The translations under genes and the position numbers were made by a program. Under the pieces are notes generated by a model that made no database searches, was not told the DNA's origin, and worked only from the letters and a program-made list of their open reading frames with translations. From assembly GCF_000193205.1 (NCBI RefSeq), contig NC_015278.1:1984001-2048000 (forward strand): 64,000 nt of DNA. Reading direction: 5' to 3'. Below are positions 34,192 to 43,499 of this stretch, piece after piece. Source of the stretch: Aerococcus sp. Group 1 (GTDB lineage Bacteria; Bacillota; Bacilli; Lactobacillales; Aerococcaceae). Each line of letters opens with the position of its first letter. The first letter of the stretch is position 1.

Positions 34192-35907
34192 TTAAGCGAT
34201 ATGGAAAAACTTGCGCAGACGTTCTGCCTGCTTGTGACCGATAATGACATCCAGTTGCCGGCCCTTAGCGATAGCGGCGACATAAACGATAACACCCACA
34301 CTAGCCAGTACTAGTAATTCCACTATGGCGCCCAAGCGATTAGGGGCGCCGATAACGACCTTGAAAAAGATCAAGAGTAGACCATCAGCCAGTAGCATGA
34401 GTCCACTCGCCTTCAGAGCCCCTGATAAGCGCGACAAGATCGCCTTGGCTCCTAACTTTACCTGCGAGCGAATGACCAGTAGGTAGTAAACACACATATA
34501 GACGAAGGCCAAGATGGAGGCATACATAGCCCCCTCACTACCAAAGACCGCCAGGAGCGGAAATTGAACGATCAACTTCATCGCTACCCCAAAGACAATC
34601 CCAATCATGGCCCGTTTTTGGTCATCCATGGCTTGGAGAACCATCACTAAAACCGAGAAGAGTCCCATGGGAATCGCCATCACTGAAGAGACCTGTAAGT
34701 ACCATTCACCTAGGGGGTCATAAATCCCATAGAGGAGTTGGTAAACCGGACCAGCAACCAGGGCCATCCCCAAGGAAGCCGGTAACATAACTAGACTGAA
34801 AAGATTCAAGGTATGTAAGATCACTTCCCGAGTTTTGGTGAAGCTGGCCTTGACCTTTTGTGTCAACTTGGCCCGGCGGTAGTGGGTCAATTCCCGAATA
34901 TAGGTATCGGTCACCACTGGAACCGAAGTCGAAGCAATGGCGGTCGCAAAGGAGAGGATGATTTGAATCACCCGCCGCGCATTAGCGTTGAAGACCCCAT
35001 ATTGGTAGACTAGTTGATCATGGGGTAAGTCACTCACCTGCTGCATCATCGGCATATAGGTATTCATATCGATCAAATTGATGGCTTCAACAATTGACCC
35101 GGTGATGACAAAGGGAATGGCCACCCGGACAATCTCGAATAAGAGGCTTTTGGTAGACACCGTATTGGTATCCACATAACCTTCTGGCATCTGGTACTGG
35201 TCCTTATCACGGATATAATAGAAAACCAAAGTGATAATGGCTACCACCGCACCGATAAAGGCCGCAAAGGTGGAGTGTCCAACCGCTGCCGCCACCGAGC
35301 CATCTAAGAGTTGGCGGATCACATAAACCGCCACCAGCATATAGGCTACCCGGGCGATCTGCTCGGTCACCTGGGAGATGGCACTCTGCTTCATCTCCAG
35401 ATAGGCTTGAAAGCCCCCTCTAAGAATAGATAAGAGGGGGATCACGGCCAAGGCCGGCACCAAAGAGCGGATGACTAAGACCACATCCTCTTCGCTAGCC
35501 GCAGGTAAATTCTGCGACAGGGCCGGCGCTGCCAGGTAAAGGAGGAGGGCACAGACTAGACCGGTGATGGTCATTAGAATGGTCCCACTCTTAAAGAGCC
35601 GGCGACTGGTCCCATATTCTCCCCGGGCCATGTAATTGGTCATCTGCTTAGAAATGGCGGCCGGCACGCCAGCAATGGCCACCGATAAGAAAATCAAATA
35701 ATAATTGTAACCAATACTATACAAGGCATTGGCCTGGGTTCCCGTATGGGGGTCTCCAATCCAACGCATCCAAGGAATAATATAGAGGACCCCGATGATC
35801 CGTGAGACCATACTGGATATGGACATCCAGGCCGATCCTTCATTCAATTTGGCTTTTGCGCGTGCTTCCTGGTCGATGGTTTCCAGGTCTTTTTCATTTT
35901 TTGGCAT
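34192..35907 (-). CDS. MurJ/SpoVB-family polysaccharide or lipid II flippase
   Basis: About 571 residues with 14 membrane segments, of the MOP (MVF/Wzx) superfamily. The N-terminus (GSAWMSISSMVSRIIGVLYIIPWMRWIGD) and motifs such as SIGYNYYLIFLSVAIAGVPAAISKQM and ALAVIPLLSILRGGFQAYLEMKQ match the YtgP/SpoVB group of Firmicutes, whose members flip lipid-linked peptidoglycan precursors. Of three possible starts I use ATG 35907, which has GGGAGA 6 bases upstream; 35910 and 35934 are alternatives. It is monocistronic with its own terminator and lies back to back with a Fem-type ligase, both acting on cell-wall precursors. Confidence 0.87.
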   Translation of the reverse strand: MPKNEKDLETIDQEARAKAKLNEGSAWMSISSMVSRIIGVLYIIPWMRWIGDPHTGTQANALYSIGYNYYLIFLSVAIAGVPAAISKQMTNYMARGEYGTSRRLFKSGTILMTITGLVCALLLYLAAPALSQNLPAASEEDVVLVIRSLVPALAVIPLLSILRGGFQAYLEMKQSAISQVTEQIARVAYMLVAVYVIRQLLDGSVAAAVGHSTFAAFIGAVVAIITLVFYYIRDKDQYQMPEGYVDTNTVSTKSLLFEIVRVAIPFVITGSIVEAINLIDMNTYMPMMQQVSDLPHDQLVYQYGVFNANARRVIQIILSFATAIASTSVPVVTDTYIRELTHYRRAKLTQKVKASFTKTREVILHTLNLFSLVMLPASLGMALVAGPVYQLLYGIYDPLGEWYLQVSSVMAIPMGLFSVLVMVLQAMDDQKRAMIGIVFGVAMKLIVQFPLLAVFGSEGAMYASILAFVYMCVYYLLVIRSQVKLGAKAILSRLSGALKASGLMLLADGLLLIFFKVVIGAPNRLGAIVELLVLASVGVIVYVAAIAKGRQLDVIIGHKQAERLRKFFHIA

Positions 35908-36159
35908 CATTACTCTCCCAGAATTGTTTGACATGTTTTTTATACATCATAATCCTACTTATTGTACTCAAATTTAGCCATCAATTCAATACAACTTCCC
36001 TTGGCTCTGTCAGTCAGCCCCTTAAGCTCCATCGCTCTAGGGCAAAAATTGCCTGAGCTTTAGGCAGTTTTTTGCTATAATGGGAGCTGTTAGACAAGAT
36101 TTCGCTTATGTTTAGTAAAATAAATATAAAAGCAATTACACAATTAGCAAAGGACTATT

Positions 36160-37404
36160 ATGATTTTTAAAGAAATTTCAGCCGATCAACTTGAACACTT
36201 TCAACAAAAGCAGCCCGACCGTCACTTCTTTACCCAGGGCGCTGACTACCAACGCCTGGCCGAAAGCAACCAGACCACTTCCAAAATCCTGGCGGTCGTC
36301 GAAGGCGAGTCCCTACTGGCTTATGCCACCTTCATCTACTACCCCTACAAAAAGTTTTTCTACAAGGTGACCACCCAATTCGGTCCCATTATGGATTACA
36401 CTAACCAAGACCTGGTCGATTTCTACTTCCACCACTTAAAAAATTACTTTAAGAAGAATTGGCGGGTCCTCTGTGTCCGGGTCAACCCCTTCCTCAATGA
36501 ACGCTACTTCTCCGATGTCGACTTTATCGAGGATAATCCCCAAGCAAATGAGGTAGATAAGATCCTTCAGGCGGAAGGCTATATTAAAACTGACCATGAC
36601 CTCTTCGATGATCCCACCCTGGCCACTCGTTGCGTCTTTTCCAAGGATTTGACCGGACTCACTAAGGATAATCTCCTGAAGCATGTCTCGCAAATTGCCC
36701 GCTACACCATCAACCGCACTATCAAGGAAGGCGTGCAAGTGCGGCCACTAAATATTTACGATGAAGCGGACTGTAAAATCCTCGATGCCATCAACCAAGA
36801 GACCTCAGAGCGGATTGGTTTTGAACTTAGAGACGCTAAATACTTCAAAAATCTCAAAAACATCCTCAAAGACGACCTCATCCTCGCCCTGGCCTATATT
36901 GATTGTGACTACTTCCTGAGCCAAACCAAAGAGACCATCGCCAAGCTCAAAGAAGAACGTCAGGACCTGGAAGACAAACTCGCCCTGGGTAAGGTCAACC
37001 CTAAAAAGACCAAGAATAAAATCCGCGAGCTCAATGAAAATATCGGTATTTGGGAAAAGAAAATTGAAAAGATCCAAAAGTTGAAGGAAGAAGAAGGCAA
37101 TATCGTCAACCTGGCCTGCGCCAGCTTTATCCAATCGGCTGAGGACTTTATTTACTTCTCCAGTGGCGCCTTCAGCAAGTTTACCCGCTTTGAAGGGCCC
37201 TACGCCATCCTCTACCGTATGCTCCTAGAGGCCATTGACAAGGACTTTAGCTACTTTAATTTCTATGGGACCAGTAGCGACTTTTCTGAAGAGGGACCTG
37301 ATTACGGCGTCCTCCAATTCAAGCGTAACTTCAAGGGGAATATTGAATGGTTCATGGCCAACTACGAATTAAGAAATGCCCTAGGGAAAATTGTTTCTTG
37401 GTAA
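36160..37404 (+). CDS. FemAB/MurM-family aminoacyltransferase (peptidoglycan cross-bridge)
   Basis: A 414-residue peptidyl transferase that adds amino acids from aminoacyl-tRNA to the lipid II stem peptide. Two GNAT-like domains are interrupted near residues 255-315 by an antiparallel coiled coil (KETIAKLKEERQDLEDKLALG ... IREL..NIGIWEKKIEKIQKL), the hallmark of FemA/FemX/MurM. The C-terminal YFNFYGTSSDFSEEGPDYGVLQFKRNFKG segment is the conserved substrate pocket region. AAAGGA precedes the ATG. The amino acid transferred (Ala, Ser, Gly or other) cannot be told from the sequence. Confidence 0.9.
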   Translation: MIFKEISADQLEHFQQKQPDRHFFTQGADYQRLAESNQTTSKILAVVEGESLLAYATFIYYPYKKFFYKVTTQFGPIMDYTNQDLVDFYFHHLKNYFKKNWRVLCVRVNPFLNERYFSDVDFIEDNPQANEVDKILQAEGYIKTDHDLFDDPTLATRCVFSKDLTGLTKDNLLKHVSQIARYTINRTIKEGVQVRPLNIYDEADCKILDAINQETSERIGFELRDAKYFKNLKNILKDDLILALAYIDCDYFLSQTKETIAKLKEERQDLEDKLALGKVNPKKTKNKIRELNENIGIWEKKIEKIQKLKEEEGNIVNLACASFIQSAEDFIYFSSGAFSKFTRFEGPYAILYRMLLEAIDKDFSYFNFYGTSSDFSEEGPDYGVLQFKRNFKGNIEWFMANYELRNALGKIVSW

Positions 37405-37432
37405 GACTGACCGCTAGCTATAGTAAAAATAA

Positions 37433-37472
37433 GACGCTGGTGAAGCTACACATGCTCCACCAGCGCCTTTTT
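37433..37472 (+). terminator. terminator of the Fem-type transferase gene
   Basis: GACGCTGGTG / CCACCAGCGCC stem followed by five T, about 30 bases after the stop codon. Confidence 0.85.
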
Positions 37473-37591
37473 CTTGTGGACATTATTGACTAAAGCTTCT
37501 TTTTACTCGCTCAAAACCTTCCCTTAGAGCGGTCTAATACTTGTTGAGCTTTCATCTTATATCTATCTAAAGCCCATCAAAGGATCTACCC

Positions 37592-38326
37592 TTATTTTGT
37601 TTTAGCTAATTCTTGACAAGATAATTGGTAGAATAGGCCCGTAACCCCCACATTGACTAAAAGGAATAAAACCAGTTCAGCCAAGCTAAAGTCTTCAAGC
37701 GATCGACTGCGTAAGGCCACCATGACTTGAGAGTAAGGATAGAACGGCACCAAGTTTTCATTGATGAAGAGCAAGACAAAGCCACCCATAGCACCTAGGG
37801 CAGAAAGGCCCACTGACTGGCTAAAATTTCTGCTTTTAGAAAAGAGATAACTCTGAATAGAAAGAATGCTTGCCGAGGCCAACACTGACAGGGCAAGCCA
37901 CTTTAAATTGACCAAGACATCCAGCGATAAAGCCAGGTCTGCAGCCAACACGCCTCCAAGATAAACTAAGAAAAGCATGACCTGGACGAGAACGACGATT
38001 CCAAGAACTGCTATCAGTTTACTAAAAAGCAGCTTCCAAATCGATACGGCATTGGCTCGAAGCATTTCGATATTTTTTCTTTCAAATTCTTGATTTAAGC
38101 TCATCGCCATAAATATAGCCAACATGGGCGCCGATAAAACCTGGCTGTAATAAAAAGTCAGCTGGCCCCACATGACTTGATATTGGGTACCTTCAGTAAA
38201 AACGGACTGGTTGGCAAAATAGATCCCCAAACCAATAAAGCTGGCTATGGCCAGAAAGACCAAGCCGATACAGAATAATTGGACTTTTCTCAATTTATAC
38301 CATTCTTGTGCTAGATAGTCTCTCAT
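37592..38326 (-). CDS. ABC transporter permease (BcrB/LanE-G-like), second of pair
   Basis: 244 residues with six membrane segments, starting MRDYLAQEWYKLRKVQL, the type of beginning seen in ABC-2 permeases of lantibiotic-immunity and bacitracin-export systems. ATG 38326 overlaps the stop of the preceding permease gene (ATGA) and has GAGGA upstream; longer in-frame starts have none. It completes a three-gene ATPase-permease-permease operon. Such systems protect against bacteriocins or bacitracin, but no bacteriocin or two-component gene is adjacent, so the substrate remains open. Confidence 0.78.
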   Translation of the reverse strand: MRDYLAQEWYKLRKVQLFCIGLVFLAIASFIGLGIYFANQSVFTEGTQYQVMWGQLTFYYSQVLSAPMLAIFMAMSLNQEFERKNIEMLRANAVSIWKLLFSKLIAVLGIVVLVQVMLFLVYLGGVLAADLALSLDVLVNLKWLALSVLASASILSIQSYLFSKSRNFSQSVGLSALGAMGGFVLLFINENLVPFYPYSQVMVALRSRSLEDFSLAELVLFLLVNVGVTGLFYQLSCQELAKTK

Positions 38327-39075
38327 GCTAAGGTCCTCTTTCTGGCAATCATAGCCCGGACGACAATCGCTATGATAGCTAGGTAAAGCAAATAAAGCAG
38401 TAAGCGTAATCCCAGACACCCATCCAAAACATAGTTGTAAGAACTACCATCAATCAGGTTAAATTTATAGGGGGCTAAGTAGCCTGCCCCTAAAAAAGGC
38501 AGGATAAAACTCCAAAGCGCTGAGGTTTTTGAGGCTAAAACCAGTCCAAAAAAGCCACCCATAAAACCTAAGGATAACAAAAGCCCTTGTTTTTCGATCA
38601 CCAGCGCCAGGAATAAATAAAGAGTGATCAAGCTGAAACTGGCCAGAAATTGTCCAGTCACTTGCAGGAGACTGATTGATAGAGGAACATAGGCCCCATG
38701 GCTATAGGCATATAGAGTCACAAGCCCGGTTTGGACGATTGCAATCAGCAGGAAAAATAAGGCCGTGAGGAGCAATTTACTATCAAAAATCTTCAGTGTG
38801 CTTCTGCCATTGGCATTTTGCAGTTTAAAGGTCTGCCCCATTCTTTCATTGTTAACAATTCGACTGGTAAAAATACTAATGGCTATGGGGAGTAAGAGGC
38901 TGTTAACGGTTTGATTGTTAAACAAGACCCCTACCGCATCTAGTTGGCGGCTGGAAAACTCACTACCTAAACTAACTAGATTCCATAGCAAGGCTATTAG
39001 CATCAGGATGACTGCGATCGAAAATGACCGGGTTCGGCGACTCTTTAAAAGTTCGATTTGTAAAGCTTTCACCAT
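38323..39075 (-). CDS. ABC transporter permease (BcrB/LanE-G-like), first of pair
   Basis: 250 residues with six membrane helices, beginning MVKALQIELLKSRRTRSFSI, a typical first cytoplasmic segment of LanE/LanG-type permeases. It overlaps the downstream permease by four bases and follows the ATPase stop after a single base. The two permeases are paralogous in layout but not close in sequence, as in LanFEG transporters. Confidence 0.8.
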   Translation of the reverse strand: MVKALQIELLKSRRTRSFSIAVILMLIALLWNLVSLGSEFSSRQLDAVGVLFNNQTVNSLLLPIAISIFTSRIVNNERMGQTFKLQNANGRSTLKIFDSKLLLTALFFLLIAIVQTGLVTLYAYSHGAYVPLSISLLQVTGQFLASFSLITLYLFLALVIEKQGLLLSLGFMGGFFGLVLASKTSALWSFILPFLGAGYLAPYKFNLIDGSSYNYVLDGCLGLRLLLYLLYLAIIAIVVRAMIARKRTLA

Positions 39076-39076
39076 C

Positions 39077-39985
39077 CTATACCTCCTTGGTTAACTGTAG
39101 AAAAATATCTTCCAAACTTTCCTGTTTGGACTCGATTCTAAAAAGCGGGAAACCCGTCTCAACCAAGGCTTTAGCGACCATGGCGACTTTGTCATCAGTC
39201 GTTGTCTTTATTTTCAAGAGATGGTCCGCCACTTCGAAGTCATTGGGCCCATAGTATTGACTTAACAAGCGCTCTAAGGCCTGGCATTCAAATTCTCCGC
39301 GAAACTCAATCCAATGATTGGCCTTGATTTGGTCAATTTCGCCTTCATAGACCAGTCGCCCCTGGTTAATGATGCCCACCCGATCAGCCATCTGTTCAAT
39401 TTCCGATAAAATATGACTGGAAATAAAGACGGTCAAGCCCTGAGTTTTGGCTAGATTAATAATCAATTCTCTGACCTCGTGGATACCGCTAGGATCTAAG
39501 CCGTTGGTCGGTTCGTCAAGAAGTAAGATTTTGGGTTGCTTAACTAAGGCAAAGGCAAGGGCTAAGCGCTGTTTCATTCCTAAAGAATAGTCTTTGGCCA
39601 GTTTTTTCTGATTCTTCTCTTCAGCTAAACCGACTAATTCAAGGGTTTTCCAAATATTCCGCTTATCGAAACCTAGCATTTTTTGAAAGACTAGGAGATT
39701 TTCATATCCGGTTAAATTGGGATAGTAGGAAGGCTCTTCAATCATTGAGCCGATGTCATTTAAATAATCCCTATTTTCTAAAATGGATTGACCGCCGACT
39801 TCAATCTGACCCGATGAGGGTGGGATTAAGGATAGAATCATCTTCATGGTGGTGGTTTTTCCGGCCCCGTTAGGTCCCAAGAAACCATAGATTTCTCCTT
39901 TTCTCACGGTAAGACGATCCAAGTCAACCGAATGGTGGCCATTAAAGTCCTTCTTCAAATTTTTAAGTTCAATGATATTGGTCAT
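39077..39985 (-). CDS. ABC transporter ATPase (BcrA/LanF-like)
   Basis: 302 residues: Walker A GPNGAGKTTTMKM, Walker B ILLLDEPTNGLDPSGI, signature YSLGMKQRLALAFAL, switch His in FISSHILSEIEQMAD, and a C-terminal extension of about 85 residues. DEPTNGLDPSG and YSLGMKQR are the wording of bacitracin/lantibiotic resistance ATPases. First gene of the three-gene exporter. Regulation cannot be judged; no BceR/LanR-like partner is nearby. Confidence 0.85.
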   Translation of the reverse strand: MTNIIELKNLKKDFNGHHSVDLDRLTVRKGEIYGFLGPNGAGKTTTMKMILSLIPPSSGQIEVGGQSILENRDYLNDIGSMIEEPSYYPNLTGYENLLVFQKMLGFDKRNIWKTLELVGLAEEKNQKKLAKDYSLGMKQRLALAFALVKQPKILLLDEPTNGLDPSGIHEVRELIINLAKTQGLTVFISSHILSEIEQMADRVGIINQGRLVYEGEIDQIKANHWIEFRGEFECQALERLLSQYYGPNDFEVADHLLKIKTTTDDKVAMVAKALVETGFPLFRIESKQESLEDIFLQLTKEV

Positions 39986-40219
39986 GTCATGCCTCTTCCT
40001 ATCAGTAAAACTTTTTGCAATATACTTTTTAGATCATATCTAATTATAGGTTGAAGCAAGTGGACCAGCCTTTACCTAAACTTACAAATCAAAGGGGTAA
40101 GCTTACAGTTTTGTAAGCTTAATTGATGTTTATTAACTCAAGGCCTGACTACGCTTAGCTGTGCTTATATCTAACCCCATGGCCCCAGAGAAGAGCCTTT
40201 CTTTAACTTCAAGGCAAAG

Positions 40220-40251
40220 AAAAAATGCCATACCATCACTGATATGACATT
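40220..40251 (-). terminator. terminator of pepT
   Basis: On the minus strand AATGTCATA / TATGGCATT (one G-U pair) followed by five further T, about 35 bases after the pepT stop. Confidence 0.78.
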
Positions 40252-40285
40252 GTTTATCGACATGATTTTGATTTCAGTCATTGTC

Positions 40286-41506
40286 TTAGCCTTTAATAAT
40301 GGCCACGATGACATCCTGGAGGGCTTGGAGGCCTTGGGCACTGACGAATTCGTATTGGCCGTGGAGGTTTTCCCCACCGGTAAAAATATTCGCGGTCGGG
40401 AGACCTTTGAAGTTAAAGACACAGCCATCCATGCCCCCGCGGAAGGGTTGGATATCTGGCTCAATCCCACAATCCCGGTAGGCTTTCAGGGCCCGCTCCA
40501 TGACATAGGGGTGGTGGTCGAGGACTTCTTTAATATTCTTGTACTGGTCAGAAATTTCATAGCGGATCCGCGGCCGTTTGTACTGACTATTGATCTTATC
40601 CACCACTTGGGCAAAGATTTCCTTACGTTCTTGGAACTTGGCCTCGTCGTGGTCACGGATAATGAAGACTTGGTGAACTTGGCCTAAGTCCCCGTTTTGT
40701 TGAGTTAGCATAAAGTAACCCTCATAGCCATCAGTCTTTTCCGGCACTTGGTCTTTGGGTAAGTCATTGACAATTTGCGCCCCCAAGTGCAAGGGGTTGA
40801 TGGCATTGCCCTTAGAAGACCCGGGATGGACACTCTTACCTTCAATCCAAACTTCCACCTGGGCCGCATTGAAGGTCTCTCCTTCAATCTTTCCGACCCG
40901 GCCAGAATCAGGAGTATAGGCAAAGTCAGCCCCAAAACCTTCCACGTCAAAGCGGTAGGCCCCTAGGAGACCGATCTCTTCATCGACCACAAAGGCAATC
41001 CTCACCTTCCCATGTTCAATTTCTGGGTGGGCCAGGAGGTATTCCATGGCCCCAATAATTCCCACCATGCCGGCCTTGTCATCGGCACCGAGCAGGGTGG
41101 TCCCATCACTAGTGATCAGAGTTTGACCGACATAGTCTTTGAGGAAGGGAAATTCCGCCACTTCCATGACAATCCCCTCAGCTTCATTTAATACCAGGTC
41201 CTGGCCGTCATAGTCTTCATGGACTTGGGGTTGGATATTCTCCGCATTAAAGTCAGCCGTGTCGACATGGGCAACAAAGCCAATCACGGGTAAATCCGCT
41301 TCTGTCGTTGCCGGCAGGGTAGCCGTCACACAGGCCCGCTGGCGGTCAAAGTCGACCTGGCTCAGGCCCAATTCTTCCATTTCTCCAGCAATGACTTCTA
41401 AGAAATCCAGCTGGCTTTGGGTGCTGGGGAAGGTCTCACTATACATATCAGACCGGGTATTGACCTTAGCATAACGGATAAAACGATCGGTTAAACTTTC
41501 AGCCAT
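40286..41506 (-). CDS. pepT: peptidase T (tripeptide aminopeptidase)
   Basis: A 406-residue M20B di-zinc peptidase. Metal ligands and catalytic residues are visible: GFVAHVDTADF (His and Asp), LLGADDKAGM, FVVDEEIGLLGA (Glu pair), YTPDSGRVG and the C-terminal GGMDG region. It removes the N-terminal residue of tripeptides. It lies downstream of an OppA-type peptide-binding lipoprotein on the same strand, with a 50-base gap, so peptide capture and digestion are probably coexpressed. Full length. Confidence 0.94.
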   Translation of the reverse strand: MAESLTDRFIRYAKVNTRSDMYSETFPSTQSQLDFLEVIAGEMEELGLSQVDFDRQRACVTATLPATTEADLPVIGFVAHVDTADFNAENIQPQVHEDYDGQDLVLNEAEGIVMEVAEFPFLKDYVGQTLITSDGTTLLGADDKAGMVGIIGAMEYLLAHPEIEHGKVRIAFVVDEEIGLLGAYRFDVEGFGADFAYTPDSGRVGKIEGETFNAAQVEVWIEGKSVHPGSSKGNAINPLHLGAQIVNDLPKDQVPEKTDGYEGYFMLTQQNGDLGQVHQVFIIRDHDEAKFQERKEIFAQVVDKINSQYKRPRIRYEISDQYKNIKEVLDHHPYVMERALKAYRDCGIEPDIQPFRGGMDGCVFNFKGLPTANIFTGGENLHGQYEFVSAQGLQALQDVIVAIIKG

Positions 41507-41559
41507 GGTATCAATCCTTTCTCTGGCTTAATGACTAGGAATCGAGCGGTCCAGTGGAA

Positions 41560-43191
41560 CTAGTTAGCATCCACCAATTCTGCTTGACGGAAATCATACT
41601 TGGCCCCTACTGAGTGGTAAACGAAGCCCTTCAGGTTTGGATTACGTAAGTGACCTTCATAAGGATGGTAAAGCACTAAGAAGCCATAATCATCAACCAT
41701 GGTATTTTGTGCTTCAATCATATCTTGCCAGCGTTGGTCCACATCGGTCGCATGGTCACCTTCCGCTAGGTCAAGGAGTTCATTAACTTTAGGATTATTG
41801 TAATCCCCAAAATTGGCTGTGGTCTTCGTATTTAAGATATCTAAGAGGTTGATAGCATCAGGTAAAATCGCTGCCCAACCCGATAAGAAGAGGTCAAAAT
41901 TCTTCTTGCCTGCTTCTGCTAGGGCGGTTTGTTTTGGCATGGTGCGGATATCTACCGTAACTCCCTCGAGTTCATTTTGCCATTGGCCTTGTAAGTATTG
42001 GGCCACTAGCTTCATTTGCGGATCATCATAAGCTAAGATTTCAAAATGGAATTGGTCTTGACCTAATTCTTTCTTAGCTTCTTCCAAAGCCTGCTTGGCG
42101 GATTCAACATCATAGCGTAAGGCTTTGTCAACATTACCGGCATCATCAGCGAAGTCGTTACCGGTATTTGGATGTTTGACAAAGTCATGAGGGACAAAGT
42201 TTTCCGCTGGCACGGCACCATCGGCCAAGACTCCATTGGCTAATTGGTCGCGGTCTATCACCAAAGATAAGGCCTTTCTCAAGTTCTTATTCTTAAATTC
42301 AGGCCTCTTGGTGTAATTCATGTGGACCATATTGGTGGCCGCTTGGGGCTCAACCACAAAGTTATCGGACCCCTGTAATTGCTTGGCAGCTTCTCCGGTA
42401 ATTAGAACGTCATCCACCTCGCCGTTTTCAAAGAGACTAAGGGCAGTTGGTACTTCTTTAATCACTTGGAAGTCTACCTTCTGTGGCTTGACATTATCCT
42501 TGTCCCAATAGTTCTCATTCTTGACTAATTGCCAGGTTTGATTGCTACCGTCCCAGTTTTCCACAGTGAAGGGCCCGTTATAGAGCATCTTGTCACTGGA
42601 AGTCCCGTAGGCTTCCCCGTGTTCTTCCACAAAGGCTTGGTTTTGAGGGTAGAAAGGCGCGAAAGCCACTACACTGAGGAAATAAGAAACAGGGTGATTC
42701 AATTTGACTTCAAACGTCTTATCATCGATGGCTTTGACCCCTAATTCTTCTACCGGTACTTGGCCCTTAGCTGCCGCTTCACCATTCACAATGTTAGCGA
42801 ACATATAAGCGTAACGGGCCGCCTTGTCTGGGTTGACTGCGGTTTGCCAGGCGTAGACAAAGTCATGGGCGGTCACCGCTTCCCCATTGGACCACTTGGC
42901 ATCCCGCAAGTGGAAGGTATAGGTCTTACCATCTTCAGAAACATCGGTCTTTTCTGCTATGGCAGGCTGGGGTTGGTTATCGGCATCCAAACGATAAAGG
43001 CCTTCCACCGTATTCCCCAAGACAGAAAAGCTTTCAATATCACCAACAATGAGGGTGTCTAAGGTCGATAATTCGGTCTTTACCCCCATTTTAATCGGGC
43101 GTTCTTCCTTAGAAGCCCCTCCCGAACAGCCTACTAAGACTAGGCTTACGACTAAGGCCAGCAATAACTGCTGGAGCTTTCTCCATTTCAT
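41560..43191 (-). CDS. oligopeptide-binding lipoprotein (OppA/DppA family, SBP_bac_5)
   Basis: A 543-residue extracellular binding protein: signal peptide with lipobox VGC (Cys near residue 22), and the family's wording KTYTFHLRDAKWSNGEAVTAHDFVYAW and FKNKNLRKALSLVIDRDQLA. ATG 43191 has GAGGAGG upstream; an in-frame start at 43221 would disturb the signal peptide. No permease or ATPase genes are adjacent, so it probably serves the OppBC-DF system at 57-60 kb or another transporter elsewhere. It is more like classic OppA than the other binding protein (55503), which is shorter. Confidence 0.9.
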   Translation of the reverse strand: MKWRKLQQLLLALVVSLVLVGCSGGASKEERPIKMGVKTELSTLDTLIVGDIESFSVLGNTVEGLYRLDADNQPQPAIAEKTDVSEDGKTYTFHLRDAKWSNGEAVTAHDFVYAWQTAVNPDKAARYAYMFANIVNGEAAAKGQVPVEELGVKAIDDKTFEVKLNHPVSYFLSVVAFAPFYPQNQAFVEEHGEAYGTSSDKMLYNGPFTVENWDGSNQTWQLVKNENYWDKDNVKPQKVDFQVIKEVPTALSLFENGEVDDVLITGEAAKQLQGSDNFVVEPQAATNMVHMNYTKRPEFKNKNLRKALSLVIDRDQLANGVLADGAVPAENFVPHDFVKHPNTGNDFADDAGNVDKALRYDVESAKQALEEAKKELGQDQFHFEILAYDDPQMKLVAQYLQGQWQNELEGVTVDIRTMPKQTALAEAGKKNFDLFLSGWAAILPDAINLLDILNTKTTANFGDYNNPKVNELLDLAEGDHATDVDQRWQDMIEAQNTMVDDYGFLVLYHPYEGHLRNPNLKGFVYHSVGAKYDFRQAELVDAN

Positions 43192-43366
43192 GTAATTCCT
43201 CCTCAGATTAAAATTTTTCAAAATTATTCCTATTATAACAAATTGTCAAACTATTTAATCACTATAAATCCGATTTCTATTAATCGATTTTCTTGATCGC
43301 AGTTAAGTATTTAAAAAAAATGATAAGGCCTCCCTTTATCAGTCTACTCTGGTTTTTAAAAACAGA

Positions 43367-43415
43367 GAAAAAGTGCCTATGGCCCGTGTCAATAACACAA
43401 GCCTAAGCACTTTTA
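43367..43415 (-). terminator. terminator of the surface-protein gene
   Basis: On the minus strand AAAAGTGC.TAGGC.TGTGT / ACACGGGCC.ATAGGCACTTTT, an interrupted stem followed by T-rich sequence, about 85 bases after the stop codon. Confidence 0.75.
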
Positions 43416-43499
43416 GGAGTGATTCTATGAAATACCAAGACCTATCTTGGCGATTATTCTTTTCTTACCATTTTTTAAAATTTAAGCCATGACTAAGCC

